Source: DATMAM01 sp035559995
GTDB lineage: Bacteria; Desulfobacterota; Binatia; UBA9968
NCBI GenBank assembly: GCA_035559995.1
Contig: DATMAM010000051.1
Location: forward strand, 170,460-234,459
Direction of reading: 5' to 3'
DNA length: 64,000 nucleotides
Shown here: piece by piece, positions 8,652-17,393 of the stretch
Position numbering within the stretch: the first letter of the stretch is position 1
How the letters are laid out: every line of letters starts with the position of its first letter
Position numbers and translations under genes: made by a program
Notes under the pieces: generated by a model
Databases searched by the model: none
Seen by the model: the letters and a program-made list of their open reading frames with translations, nothing else
What the model was told of the DNA's origin: nothing

Positions 8652-8876
8652 AGAGCCCGAGCGCCTCCCCCAGGCTCACGTCACTGACGCGTCGCATAGG
8701 CGCGCGCGGTTGCGCGCGGGCGCACAACTTTGGCGCAGAAGCGCCCCGCACGCGACGGCTCGTCCCGCCAAAACAAATACAAGCCGCGGCAGCCGTCCTC
8801 TCGCTAGCGCGCCGGAAAGACCCGGCCAAATTAAGATTTGCCGTCCCCCGGCGCCGATGGTAATTTGTTGAGGGCG

Positions 8877-9104
8877 ATGGCTGAGAGGCGGCAAGGTCGC
8901 ATGACGATGCAGGTCGGCGACCGGATTCTCATTGATCGGGGAACAAAGAAGGAAATTTTTATTGTCGCCCGAACCGATCTTCCGCACTCGACGCAGCGCG
9001 CTTTTGTCAGCAAGTCCGGCGCCGGTTACACGATCGGGCTCAGGGTGTGGAAATCGGACTTCACCTGGCACGAGAAAAATCAGATGTGGGTTCCGCGGGG
9101 CTGA
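8877..9104 (+). CDS. Small conserved-type hypothetical protein
   Basis: This is a 75-residue soluble basic protein without cysteines or membrane segments. The core from MQVGDRILIDRGTKKEIFIV to the end looks like a small beta-barrel: short alternating hydrophobic strands with charged turns and a final WVPRG. The start is uncertain. ATG at 8877 has GAGG three bases away, while ATG at 8901 has AAGG at better spacing and would give 67 residues. It ends two bases before the GTG of holA, so the two are probably translated from one message. Function is unknown. Confidence 0.6.
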   Translation: MAERRQGRMTMQVGDRILIDRGTKKEIFIVARTDLPHSTQRAFVSKSGAGYTIGLRVWKSDFTWHEKNQMWVPRG

Positions 9105-9105
9105 C

Positions 9106-10470
9106 GTGAATTCTGTCGAGAGCGTACGCGCCGCCATCGCCAAGAACGTCGCGCGCCCGCTCATCCTTTTATACGGCGACGACTTTGCGGTGCGCAGCGC
9201 GACTGGCGCGCTCATCGCCGACCTGGTGCCGGCGGAAAGTCTCGCCTTTAACCTGGAAAAGTTTGACGGCCGCAGCGCCCCCTGGGAACAAATCGCGGCC
9301 GCTTTGCTGACCCCGCCCCTCTTTCCCGGGAGAAAGCTCGTGGTGGTGGAAAACGCTCCCTACTTTCTCGCCCAGGAGCGCAGGGGAGATGTCTTGGCCC
9401 GGGTGCTGGAGCTGTGGAACGAAAGCAAGCAGGAGGAAGCGGCGCGTCTGCTCCTCGACCTATTGTCTCTCCAGGGCTTGAGCCAGGAAGAATGGGCGCG
9501 CGCCGAAGGCGCCCTTGCAGCGCCGCATATCGCAAGCCTTTGCGGCGCGGACGATGAGCGCGACATATCCCAGATCGAGGACATCCTCGCGTTTTGCCGC
9601 AGCCGCGGCATCGGAATTGAGCCGCGCTCGGCGCGCGCCGGCCACGGGCTTGCCGAGCTGATCGAGCAGGGCTTACCCGCCTGGGCGTCGCTCTTGCTCA
9701 CCGCGGTCCACGCCGACCGCCGCACCCGGCTATACCGGCGGTTTGAGGAAAAAGGCCACGTGGTCGACCTTACCTTGCAGCGGGATCGCAGTGGGCGGGT
9801 CGCGCGCGACGCGCTCGCCGAGGTCCTCGAACGCCGGCTGGCGGAGTCGGGTAAGAGAATGGAGCCGGCGGCAAAAGAGCTCGTTCTCCAACGCGCCGGC
9901 AAAGAGCTTTGGGCTTTCCATCAGGAAATCGAAAAGCTTTTTCTCTATGTGGGCGACGCGCAGCTGATTTCCGCCGCCGACGTGGAAAATGTCGTCGTCG
10001 ATCGGGGCGAAGACTGGATCTTCGACCTCACCGCGGCGCTCGCGCGCAAAGACGCGCTTGCGGCCCTTAAGCACCTCGGCCGGCTTCTGGCGCAGGGCGA
10101 TCACCCTCTCAAAATCCTCGCCGTTCTCGCAAGCGAGGTGCGACGGCTGCTGAGCGCGCGCGCTTTGATCGAGCGCGACTTGCGCGGCGGCTGGAAGAGG
10201 TCCATGAGCTTCACCCAGTTCCAAAACCAGCTTGCGGCAAAGGGGGGGCTTTCCCTCACCCGTAACGCCTACGCGGATTACATGGCGCTTCAGAGGGCGG
10301 AGAACTTTTCCACCTCTGAGCTTGTCGCCTATCTGGCTCTGATCCGCGATACCGACGTGCGCCTTAAGTCCACCGGGGCGCCTGCCGCGCGGGTGCTGGA
10401 GCGGCTCATCCTCGACATGTGTCTGGGCGCCAAGCCAGGAACGGTTCGTGCGTCTGCTCAAGCCGGCTAG
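9106..10470 (+). CDS. holA: DNA polymerase III delta subunit
   Basis: The delta subunit opens the beta sliding clamp within the clamp-loader complex. The 454-residue product begins VNSVESVRAAIAKNVARPLI and contains the family features: LLYGDDFAVRSA near the N-terminus, a central AAA-like region, the DPAAKEL-type helix (EPAAKELVLQRAGKELW) and the C-terminal collar domain (GDHPLKILAVLASEVRRLL). Typical HolA is about 340 residues; the extra ~100 lie in the middle (roughly residues 85-170), as in some delta-proteobacterial forms. The GTG at 9106 was chosen because a frame starting at 8932 would overlap the preceding small gene entirely. The 3' end overlaps the next gene by 23 bases. Confidence 0.88.
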   Translation: MNSVESVRAAIAKNVARPLILLYGDDFAVRSATGALIADLVPAESLAFNLEKFDGRSAPWEQIAAALLTPPLFPGRKLVVVENAPYFLAQERRGDVLARVLELWNESKQEEAARLLLDLLSLQGLSQEEWARAEGALAAPHIASLCGADDERDISQIEDILAFCRSRGIGIEPRSARAGHGLAELIEQGLPAWASLLLTAVHADRRTRLYRRFEEKGHVVDLTLQRDRSGRVARDALAEVLERRLAESGKRMEPAAKELVLQRAGKELWAFHQEIEKLFLYVGDAQLISAADVENVVVDRGEDWIFDLTAALARKDALAALKHLGRLLAQGDHPLKILAVLASEVRRLLSARALIERDLRGGWKRSMSFTQFQNQLAAKGGLSLTRNAYADYMALQRAENFSTSELVAYLALIRDTDVRLKSTGAPAARVLERLILDMCLGAKPGTVRASAQAG

Positions 10471-10996
10471 AATTACATTTTTATCGCTCTCGCTTGGCAT
10501 CGGCGCGGCTGTTGTCGAAAGCGGCGCGATGTCGGTCCAGGCCTGTTTTTCGCCCGTTCCGGGTTGCGCCGATCGGATTTTGCGCGCGATCTCGAGCGCG
10601 CGGCGGGAAGTTTTGGTCGCCGTGTATGCCTTCACGAACGACGAACTGGCTCAGGCCCTCGTCCAAGCCCACCGGCGGGGCGTCAACGTCCAGGTCGTCT
10701 TGGACCGGGAATTCGATCAGGAGAACGGCAACTCCAAAGGAAATTTTCTAGAAAAGCAGGGGATCAAACTCCGCCGGGTTTCAGGTCTGAAACCGCCAAC
10801 GGGCGACAAGGGAAGCGGCCTGATGCATCAGAAGTTCGCCGTCCTCGACCGCAGCATCGTCATCACCGGTTCTTACAACTGGACGGCGGCCGCGGAGAAG
10901 TTCAATCACGAAAATCTCCTCCTGTTTCACGATGCCGCGCCGCTCGCTGAGGATTACCGGAGCGAGTTTTTCCGCCTCTGGAACAAAAAGCCATGA
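10448..10996 (+). CDS. Secreted phospholipase D-fold nuclease (Nuc-like)
   Basis: This 182-residue protein has an N-terminal signal-type segment (residues ~1-31, ending MSVQA) and one PLD domain. The HKD motif is H127-x-K129-x4-D134, followed by GSYNWTAAAE. Single-HKD proteins of this size resemble bacterial Nuc/EndoG-like nucleases, which work as homodimers. The SARREVLVAVYAFTNDEL segment before the motif is typical of that group. The GTG start lies inside holA in another frame. Its stop overlaps the next start as ATGA. The product is predicted periplasmic or extracellular, cutting DNA or RNA, or less likely phospholipids. Confidence 0.85.
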   Translation: MRLLKPARITFLSLSLGIGAAVVESGAMSVQACFSPVPGCADRILRAISSARREVLVAVYAFTNDELAQALVQAHRRGVNVQVVLDREFDQENGNSKGNFLEKQGIKLRRVSGLKPPTGDKGSGLMHQKFAVLDRSIVITGSYNWTAAAEKFNHENLLLFHDAAPLAEDYRSEFFRLWNKKP

Positions 10997-11487
10997 AACG
11001 GATGACCGGGCCGATCGCCGCGATCGTCGCCGCTTTCGCTCTCGGCTTTCTCTCTCACGCTCTCTATGAACGCTGGCGCGCGCCCCAAGAGGCGGCTCCC
11101 GGAGCCGTTGGTGCAAGCCGCAGCTATCCTGTGACCTATGTTCCGTCGGCCGACCCGCCTCCACCGGCGGAGCTTCCCCTCGTGCAAGCGACCGACCTGC
11201 GCAAGCTCCGCCAACTTGCCGGCACGCAGGCCCGCGTGCGCGGCCGCGTTTATCGGGTCGGCCACTCGGCGCGGAGCAACACGTACTTTCTCAACTTCGG
11301 CCCGGCGCGAGGCGCTTTCACCGGCGTTATCTTCGCCTCGGCGGCCGAGCTTTTCGAGCGGCGCCGCATCAACCCGCTGAGCTACGAAGGCCGGGAGGTC
11401 GAGATCTTTGGCCAAATCAAAGACCACCCCACCTATGGCCTTGAAATGATTCTCGAGGATCCTTCCAGTATCAGGGTGCTCAACTGA
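10993..11487 (+). CDS. Membrane-anchored OB-fold-like protein
   Basis: The 164-residue protein has one N-terminal membrane segment (residues ~6-24) and a Pro-rich spacer. A beta-rich C-terminal domain follows, starting ARVRGRVYRVGHSARSNTYF and ending IFGQIKDHPTYGLEMILEDP. That pattern matches the OB-fold nucleic-acid-binding domains often found beside secreted nucleases. The start overlaps the stop of the PLD nuclease gene (ATGA), so the two are translationally coupled and probably work together in the periplasm. I infer binding of the nuclease substrate; no activity can be read from the sequence. Confidence 0.65.
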   Translation: MKRMTGPIAAIVAAFALGFLSHALYERWRAPQEAAPGAVGASRSYPVTYVPSADPPPPAELPLVQATDLRKLRQLAGTQARVRGRVYRVGHSARSNTYFLNFGPARGAFTGVIFASAAELFERRRINPLSYEGREVEIFGQIKDHPTYGLEMILEDPSSIRVLN

Positions 11488-11540
11488 CCGGTGCGGGACG
11501 TATTGGACGAAAAGCCGCTTTGCGCTAAAATCTTGACGCT

Positions 11541-11732
11541 GTGGAAACGCGCAAACGACGCTGCATGTTGTGTGGCAAGGCTCTCGAGGTCCCGGGGAGC
11601 ATCTGCGCGCCCTGCCAGGAGCGAGTTCGCAAAGAGGCGCTCGGAGAATGGGAGAGCACGCGCGCCGAGAGCGAAAAGGAGCTGAGAAAGCACGGCGTGC
11701 CGCCGGAAAAGCGCTAGCGCGCCGCCGGTGAC
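11541..11732 (+). CDS. Small zinc-ribbon protein, 63 aa
   Basis: The frame reads from GTG at 11541 (or ATG at 11565) to TGA at 11730-11732. It contains CMLC at residues 8-11 and CAPC at 22-25, a four-cysteine zinc ribbon with 10 residues between the pairs, followed by a charged helix (ERVRKEALGEWE). No good ribosome binding site is seen before either start, so the start is uncertain. It lies between the OB-fold gene and the TPR gene on the same strand. Function is unknown; small ribbons like this often bind RNA or act as adaptor subunits. Confidence 0.5.
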
Positions 11733-11765
11733 CGAGAGATGCGGCAAAGCCGGCAGGAGGAGACC

Positions 11766-12323
11766 ATGGCGGAAAAAGAGACCCGCGAAAAAGCCCCCGC
11801 AGGAGAAAGCAAGCCCCGCGACATTGGCCGCGACGCGATGGCCGATAGAGAAACGCGCGCCAGGGCGATGCGCTTGTTTCAAGAAGCTTACCGCTATCAA
11901 ATGGAGGGCGATCTCGAGACCGCGATTCGCCTCTACAAGCAATCGATCGGCATTCGCCCGACGGCGGAGGCGCACACCTTCCTGGGCTGGACCTATAGCT
12001 TCCAGGGCGATTACGAAAAAGCCATCGAGGAGTGCAAGAAGGCCATTGCCATCGATCCCGATTTCGGCAATCCCTACAACGATATCGGCGCCTACCTTCT
12101 CGATCTCGGCAGGCTCGACGAAGCGATTCCCTGGCTGGAACAGGCGACGCGCGCCCCGCGATACGACGCCTATCACTACCCGCACTGCAATCTCGGGCGC
12201 GTCTACATGGCGAAGGGGATGCTCAAGAAGGCCATGGAAGAATTCGAAAAGGCTTTGGCGATCGAGCCCGATTATCCGTTCGCCCGCCAAGCGCTCGAAG
12301 CGCTCCGGCAGAACCTGCAGTAG
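11766..12323 (+). CDS. TPR-repeat protein
   Basis: The 185-residue protein is built mainly of tetratricopeptide repeats. Copies are seen at about residues 37-70 (MEGDLETAIRLYKQSIGI), 71-105 (GDYEKAIEECKKAIAIDP), 106-140 and 143-180 (GMLKKAMEEFEKALAIEP). TPRs form a right-handed superhelix that binds partner proteins. The first 35 residues are charged and probably disordered, and there is no signal peptide. The start at 11766 was preferred over 11739 because GCAGGAGGAG lies just ahead of it. The partner is unknown. Confidence 0.8.
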   Translation: MAEKETREKAPAGESKPRDIGRDAMADRETRARAMRLFQEAYRYQMEGDLETAIRLYKQSIGIRPTAEAHTFLGWTYSFQGDYEKAIEECKKAIAIDPDFGNPYNDIGAYLLDLGRLDEAIPWLEQATRAPRYDAYHYPHCNLGRVYMAKGMLKKAMEEFEKALAIEPDYPFARQALEALRQNLQ

Positions 12324-12370
12324 CGCGGCTTCGGCCAACCTTCTCGTTTTTCCCCTTTCCCGTCTCGGAA

Positions 12371-12955
12371 ATGCAAGGCGCGCCGCGCGATTTTGAGTCG
12401 ATCGGCAACCGTCTCGGCTTTCACGTTCGCGAGAAGACCCCGGACCGACTCTTTCTCACGTGGCGCGGCGCGCGCTTTCCCGGCTGGCTCTGCCTCGGGC
12501 TTGCGCTTCTTCTGCTCTCCGTCTCGATCCCGATCGTGCAGGCGATCAGGCTTCAGGGCTTGAGCGCGCGCGTCGGCGCGCTCTGGTATTTCCCGCTGAT
12601 GAATTTGCTGCTTTTCGGCGTCGGCCTGTTTTTGCTGTCGCTCGGGCGCACCATGACGTTTGACCGGCGCGCGCGGCGCGTGCGGCTCACGAAAAAGAGC
12701 CTGTTTCGGACCCGAATTCTCGAGCTCGACTTTGCACAAATCGCGGCTGTCACAGTGGGAGCCGACCAGGTCTACAGCGGCGCCGCGGTCGCGGGTTCCA
12801 CCGTCGGCCAGAGTTTTTTCCCGGTTCAATCGCTGCGCCTCGTTCTCCACGGAGGCGAAAGCGTCCTGCTCGAACGCGGCAGCCGCAGGAGAGTCGAGAA
12901 TCTTGGGAAAACATTGAGCGCTTTTCTCAACCGGCCGCTCGTCAAAAACGCCTGA
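12371..12955 (+). CDS. Two-helix membrane protein of unknown function
   Basis: The 194-residue protein has a short cytoplasmic N-terminus, two hydrophobic segments (about residues 38-58 and 72-92), and then a ~100-residue soluble domain. The soluble part begins with a basic stretch (TFDRRARRVRLTKKSLFRTR) and has alternating beta-strand patterns ending ERGSRRRVENLGKTLSAFL. That resembles the PH-like or DUF-type domains following paired helices in many bacterial membrane proteins. The start is the ATG at 12371; the frame runs further upstream without a better start. No family is named with confidence. Confidence 0.65.
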   Translation: MQGAPRDFESIGNRLGFHVREKTPDRLFLTWRGARFPGWLCLGLALLLLSVSIPIVQAIRLQGLSARVGALWYFPLMNLLLFGVGLFLLSLGRTMTFDRRARRVRLTKKSLFRTRILELDFAQIAAVTVGADQVYSGAAVAGSTVGQSFFPVQSLRLVLHGGESVLLERGSRRRVENLGKTLSAFLNRPLVKNA

Positions 12956-12988
12956 GGGTGTACCGACCGGCGCGGATATGTTATAGAG

Positions 12989-14227
12989 TTGTTGCGTCTT
13001 TTTTCGAAGCTTCGCCGCTTCCACGAGCGATTGGCACCAAGGAGCCCGTCCCTGAGAGCCCGCAGGAAACCTCCGGCGCTTGCCGTTAGCCTTTTGGCCC
13101 TTCTTCCCCGCCTCGCCCTCGCCGCTGGCGTTTTCTCCGAGGACGAAATCACCGCGCGCGCCGCCTTTTTAATGGATGCGGCCACCGGCAAGGTCCTTTA
13201 CCAGCGCGAAGCTGACACGCCCCTGCCGCCCGCGAGCACGACCAAGATCGTCACCGCCCTGGTCGTCCTGGACGCCAAACGAATGCACGAGACGGTCACC
13301 GTGGGAAAGTCCATCGGCCGCATTCCCTCAATGAAGCTCGGCCTTCGGCCCGGGCAGTCGATCAGCATCGAAGATCTGCTCTACGGCCTTCTTTTGACGT
13401 CGGCCAACGACGCGGCGGTCGTGCTGGCGGAAACGATCGGCGGCTCGGTCGAGCGCTTCGCCGAAATGATGACCGCAAAAGCCGCCCAGCTGGGCGCGAA
13501 AAATACTCACTTCGTCAACCCGCACGGGCTTACCTCCCCCGGTCATTACTCCACGGCGCGCGACCTCGCGGTGATCTTCAACCACGCGATGGCGGATCCT
13601 GAATTCAAGAAAATCGTCCAGACAAAAACCGCCAGGGTCGATCTTGCAAGCACGTTCAAAAACAGAAAACGGATACGCGTCCTCCCCATCCGCAATCACA
13701 ACCGGCTTCTTTGGGATTTCGAGGGCGCGATCGGCGGCAAAACGGGCTACACGCTGGCGGCGCAAAAATGTTTTGTCGGCGGCGCATCGCGCAACGGCGT
13801 CACGCTGATCGTGTCGGTGCTGGGCTCGCGCAACCTGTGGGGGGACGCGCGCAAACTCTTAGAGTACGGCTTCAGCCATCACGACCAGCTCAAGAACGGC
13901 GTTGTGCCCGTGCCGCAAAACCCGTCTCCGCCCCTGCTGACCGCCGACGAGGAGCGCCAGATCCGGTCGCCGAACGGTTATATCGTTCAGGTGGGATCGT
14001 TTCGCGATCGCGAGCTGGCGCAGTCGCTCAACCAGCGCATCAGCGAGGTTGGGTATCAACCCTACATGGAAGTCGTGGTGCGCCAGGGCGGCCAGACGAG
14101 TTACCGGGTTCGGCTGGGGCCGTTCCCGACCCTGACGGCGGCGCAGGATGTCGCGCGCGAGATCGAGGGCAAAAGCGGCCTCCGCCCGATCGTTCTTCCG
14201 GCTCCGCCCGACCCCTCAAGGCTGTAA
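12989..14227 (+). CDS. dacA: D-alanyl-D-alanine carboxypeptidase (PBP5/6 type) with SPOR domain
   Basis: This peptidase S11 enzyme trims the terminal D-Ala from peptidoglycan pentapeptides in the periplasm. The penicillin-binding motifs are all present: S83-T-T-K86, S138-A-N140 and K251-T-G, counted from the TTG at 12989. A signal peptide precedes the domain. The PBP5-type C-terminal beta domain and amphipathic anchor are replaced by a SPOR domain (about residues 327-405), which binds denuded glycan at the division septum. The start is uncertain: TTG at 12989 gives a long basic N-region, and TTG at 13031 gives a more standard signal peptide. The DacA-SPOR fusion is known in other bacteria and suggests septal recruitment. 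Confidence 0.88.
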   Translation: MLRLFSKLRRFHERLAPRSPSLRARRKPPALAVSLLALLPRLALAAGVFSEDEITARAAFLMDAATGKVLYQREADTPLPPASTTKIVTALVVLDAKRMHETVTVGKSIGRIPSMKLGLRPGQSISIEDLLYGLLLTSANDAAVVLAETIGGSVERFAEMMTAKAAQLGAKNTHFVNPHGLTSPGHYSTARDLAVIFNHAMADPEFKKIVQTKTARVDLASTFKNRKRIRVLPIRNHNRLLWDFEGAIGGKTGYTLAAQKCFVGGASRNGVTLIVSVLGSRNLWGDARKLLEYGFSHHDQLKNGVVPVPQNPSPPLLTADEERQIRSPNGYIVQVGSFRDRELAQSLNQRISEVGYQPYMEVVVRQGGQTSYRVRLGPFPTLTAAQDVAREIEGKSGLRPIVLPAPPDPSRL

Positions 14228-14267
14228 GACCATCGCGCGCTAAATGGCCGCTTGCCGCGCGCGGGCG

Positions 14268-15029
14268 CTAGCGGTGCTTCCAGAAGGGCTTGCGCTTTTC
14301 CAGAAATGCGCGAACGCCCTCCTCGACGTCTTCGGTCGCGAGCAGATCGCGCAGGTAAATATCTTCGGATCTTTTTAACGCCGCCAAAAAATTCCGCAGC
14401 GCGATCTCGCGCAGGGCGCGTAGCGCGATCCTGAGAACCGCTGCGCTCTTTTGTCGCAGCTCCTCGAGGAGCTCTTCGACCGCGCGCTCGAGCTCGGCTC
14501 GCGGAACAACCCGGTTGACGAGGCCGAGCGTGAGGGCCTCTTGGGCGGAAAGCCGTCTTCCCGTGAGAATCATCTCCGCAGCGCGGTGGTAGCCGATCTC
14601 GGACCAAAAACGCGCCAGCGCCACCGGCGGATAACATCCGACATCGATCTCGGGAGTGGCGAAGAAGCTTTCGTCCGAAGCCACCACGAGATCGCAGCAG
14701 CTCGCCAGCTCGCAACCTCCGCCGAGACACGCGCCGCGAACGGCCGCGACCGTGACCTGCGGGAGCTCAAAAAGCGTTCTCATGACGCCGTGGACGGTGT
14801 CGAGCATTTCCGGCACGCGCGCGCGCGTGTGGTCGCCCACGTCCACGCCCGCCGAGAAAGCGCGCTCCCCGCCGCCGCTGAGGACCAAGAAATTGAGCGA
14901 CTCGTCGCCTTTGAGCGACTCAAGCGTTGCGCCGAGCTCGCGCAGCAAAGCCAAGTCGAACACGTTCAGAGGGGGGCGGGAAAAGGTAAGGTACGCCGCG
15001 CGCGCCCTTTTTTCTATCGCAACCGGCAC
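14268..15029 (-). CDS. Enoyl-CoA hydratase/isomerase family protein
   Basis: The 253-residue crotonase-fold protein carries the oxyanion-hole segments FSAGVDV (near residue 60) and GACLGGGCELA (near residue 103), and the C-terminal trimerisation helices. The GVDVGDHT sequence and the following MLDTVHGVMRTL helix resemble cyclohexa-1,5-diene-1-carbonyl-CoA hydratases of anaerobic benzoyl-CoA breakdown, but that assignment is tentative. The position of the classic second catalytic Glu is occupied by PEIDVGCYPP, so Glu or Asp there may serve. It starts at GTG. No other benzoyl-CoA pathway genes are nearby, so a general beta-oxidation role is equally possible. Confidence 0.83.
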   Translation of the reverse strand: MPVAIEKRARAAYLTFSRPPLNVFDLALLRELGATLESLKGDESLNFLVLSGGGERAFSAGVDVGDHTRARVPEMLDTVHGVMRTLFELPQVTVAAVRGACLGGGCELASCCDLVVASDESFFATPEIDVGCYPPVALARFWSEIGYHRAAEMILTGRRLSAQEALTLGLVNRVVPRAELERAVEELLEELRQKSAAVLRIALRALREIALRNFLAALKRSEDIYLRDLLATEDVEEGVRAFLEKRKPFWKHR

Positions 15030-15095
15030 TTTTGCGCCCCTTTTTACGCGGTCAGTCGCCTCGACAACCCGCCATAACCATGGCCCGGAGCCCGG

Positions 15096-16349
15096 TCACT
15101 TGGCTTCCACGGCTTGGGTTACGATCGCGTCTGCTTCTCTTTTCTCCTCCGGGATCGCCAGCACCACTATATTGGCCAGCAGAATGGTCCCGGCCAAAAA
15201 ATAAAAAGCCGTGAGAATTCCCCAGCGATCGGCGATAAAGCCGCAGATCACCGGCGAAAGCGAACTGAAGATCGCCTGCGCGCCCGAAAAGGCGCTGATC
15301 GTCGTGCCGCCGAGATTTTTTGGGCCGATATCGAGGACCCACGCCCAGATGACCGGCCGGATGGCATAAAGAAAAAACCCGATGAGCGCGAGCACGGCGA
15401 TAAACAGAGCATGGAACTGAAAGTAAGCGAGCGCGATCAGCGCGGCGCTGGCCGAGATCAGCCCGGTGGTCAAGACTTTCTTTCGCCCTCGCCTGTCGGA
15501 GATCCCGCCCGCCAAAGGCGTCGAAATCATCCCGGCGGACTGCGCGACCGATATGTAGAGACCGACCAGCGCGCTCGAAAGTCCCAGCTCGCGCGTTAAA
15601 TAAAGAGGCAGAAAAGTGTGCAGGCCCTGCTGCGTCATGGATCGCATGCCGGCGATAAACACCAAGCCGAGCAGCGCAACGTTCTGGCCCATCGCCTTGA
15701 TCCCTTCCCAGTATTGGCCAAGGGAAAGGCCCTCCTTTGCCGAAACCTGCATCGCGCTCGTGGAAAAGAGATACTTCCACAGGATGATCACAATCACGAT
15801 GCCGGGAATCAGGTTGACGAACAGCACGTTGCGCCACGACAGATACATGAGCAGGACCCCGACGAGAAAAGGCGCAATCCCCTCGCCGATGTTCGGCCCG
15901 AGCGCGTGGATCGCAATCGCGAAGCCTCTACGGTCGGGATATTTTTCCGAAAGCGTGGACATGGCCGCAGGGTGCCAGAGATAGTTGCCCATGCTGACGA
16001 ACCCCATAAAAAACGCGATCCAAAAATAGCTGCCGCTCAAGCCCACGAGCAAATACGGCACGCCGGTCCAGAGGAGCGCCGCCGCCATGAGCAGCCCGCG
16101 GCGGCCAATCATGTCCACGGCCATGCCGGCGGGGATATTCATGAGGACGCTGGTCGCCGAACGAACCGTGATCAAGAGCCCGGCCTGGCTATAGGTCAAA
16201 CCCAACTCCTCGACCAAGAAGGGCAGCAGGAGATAAAACGTCGCCGGGCACCAATGAGTGAACGTGTGGCCCAGCGTGATGAGCCAGAGAAGCGAACCGG
16301 TTTCGCGGAGTTCGTTCCACTTTGCGTTGATTTGCTCGCGTGTGACCAT
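15096..16349 (-). CDS. Major facilitator superfamily transporter
   Basis: The 417-residue protein has about 12 hydrophobic segments in two halves joined by a charged loop (SAKEGLSLGQYWEGIKAM). The MFS loop 2-3 signature appears as GMAVDMIGRRGLL and its counterpart in the second half as GGISDRRGRKKVL. The N-terminal pattern (THWCPATFYLLLPFLVEELGL) resembles the fosmidomycin-resistance/sugar-phosphate branch. It is an inner-membrane secondary transporter of an unknown solute, perhaps an efflux pump. It is divergent from the OmpA-family gene and follows no operon partner. Confidence 0.85.
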   Translation of the reverse strand: MVTREQINAKWNELRETGSLLWLITLGHTFTHWCPATFYLLLPFLVEELGLTYSQAGLLITVRSATSVLMNIPAGMAVDMIGRRGLLMAAALLWTGVPYLLVGLSGSYFWIAFFMGFVSMGNYLWHPAAMSTLSEKYPDRRGFAIAIHALGPNIGEGIAPFLVGVLLMYLSWRNVLFVNLIPGIVIVIILWKYLFSTSAMQVSAKEGLSLGQYWEGIKAMGQNVALLGLVFIAGMRSMTQQGLHTFLPLYLTRELGLSSALVGLYISVAQSAGMISTPLAGGISDRRGRKKVLTTGLISASAALIALAYFQFHALFIAVLALIGFFLYAIRPVIWAWVLDIGPKNLGGTTISAFSGAQAIFSSLSPVICGFIADRWGILTAFYFLAGTILLANIVVLAIPEEKREADAIVTQAVEAK

Positions 16350-16506
16350 AAGTTCTCTAGGGGATTGCTGATATCCTACAGGCTCAGAAGAAACTTTTTT
16401 GTAGTCCAGCCCGCTTCTATTTACAAGGCTTGGCGCGCAACGACCCGTTTGACAAAGAAAACGCCCGGAGTCATCCTACGACGAGCGCCGCCGTAGGAGG
16501 CAGGCC

Positions 16507-17265
16507 ATGCGAAGCTCGGTACGACTTGCGTGTGCGTTTTACGTGGGGCTGGCTCTCGCCGCTCGGCCAGCGGTGTCCTGGGCAGACGAATACGACGACA
16601 GCCAATCGCATCCTCTGAGAGTCGTCGCCTACGCCCTGCATCCATTGGCCCTCGTTGTCGAGTGGACGCTGGCGCGGCCGTTTCACGCGCTGGTCAGCGC
16701 GACGCCGACGCTCGAGTATATCTTCGGCCACCATCCCCACCCGCCGCTCTTTCTCGAGCCCCAACCGCTCCACGACTACGGCGTCACCCGAAAGGTTCCG
16801 ATGCCGGAGCCGGCGATGCCCAAGAAAATGACTTCAAGCGAGCCCGTCGCCGAACGAATTTCGGTCAAAGAGGTGGTCGTCGAGAAACCCGTCATCCGCG
16901 AGGTCGCCAAGGTCGTCGAGGTCGAGAAGGTGATTTTCCCCGACGTGGCTTTCGAATTTAACTCGGCGCAGCTGACCGATCTCGGCAAGGGGAGGGTTTT
17001 TCTCGTCGCGCAAAAACTCAGAGAAAAAGCTCCGATCGAGGTCGTCATCGAAGGGCACACGGACCATATCGGTTCTGGCGAGTACAACCGGCGCCTCGGC
17101 CTGCTTCGCGCCGAGGTCGTCAAGCAGGAACTGACGCGCCTGGGAGTGGATCCGAGCCGCATGTCCGTCACCAGCGCCGGCGAGACGCGGCCTTTGATCG
17201 ATCAGGACACAAGCTGGGCGCGCGCGGTAAACCGTCGCGCCGAGTTCAAAGTGACCGCGCCCTGA
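16507..17265 (+). CDS. OmpA-family peptidoglycan-associated protein
   Basis: The 252-residue protein has a signal peptide (residues ~1-25, ending VSWADE) and a ~110-residue spacer rich in His, Pro and Val-Glu-Lys. The C-terminal OmpA domain starts near residue 138: FEFNSAQLTDLGKG, then EGHTDHIGSGEYNRRLGLLRA, ending with the NRRAEFKV motif. OmpA domains bind diaminopimelate in peptidoglycan and tie the envelope together. There is no beta-barrel and no obvious lipobox, so it may be periplasmic or attached by its spacer. GTAGGAGGCAG gives a strong ribosome binding site. Confidence 0.86.
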   Translation: MRSSVRLACAFYVGLALAARPAVSWADEYDDSQSHPLRVVAYALHPLALVVEWTLARPFHALVSATPTLEYIFGHHPHPPLFLEPQPLHDYGVTRKVPMPEPAMPKKMTSSEPVAERISVKEVVVEKPVIREVAKVVEVEKVIFPDVAFEFNSAQLTDLGKGRVFLVAQKLREKAPIEVVIEGHTDHIGSGEYNRRLGLLRAEVVKQELTRLGVDPSRMSVTSAGETRPLIDQDTSWARAVNRRAEFKVTAP

Positions 17266-17393
17266 TTTTAACCCTTCGGCTGCGGCCGCCAGGTTGCGCC
17301 TTTCCAACCGCGGGCAAACAACGGGCAAGGGACCGGCGCGGAATTTTTGCTCGCCGATCTTCTTCCCGCTACTCCGATCGGCCCTTAGTTCCG

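Noticed and set aside
15618..16496. 292-codon frame antisense to the MFS transporter
   Set aside because: It is rich in His, Asp, Arg and Gln, as expected from the complement of membrane-helix codons.
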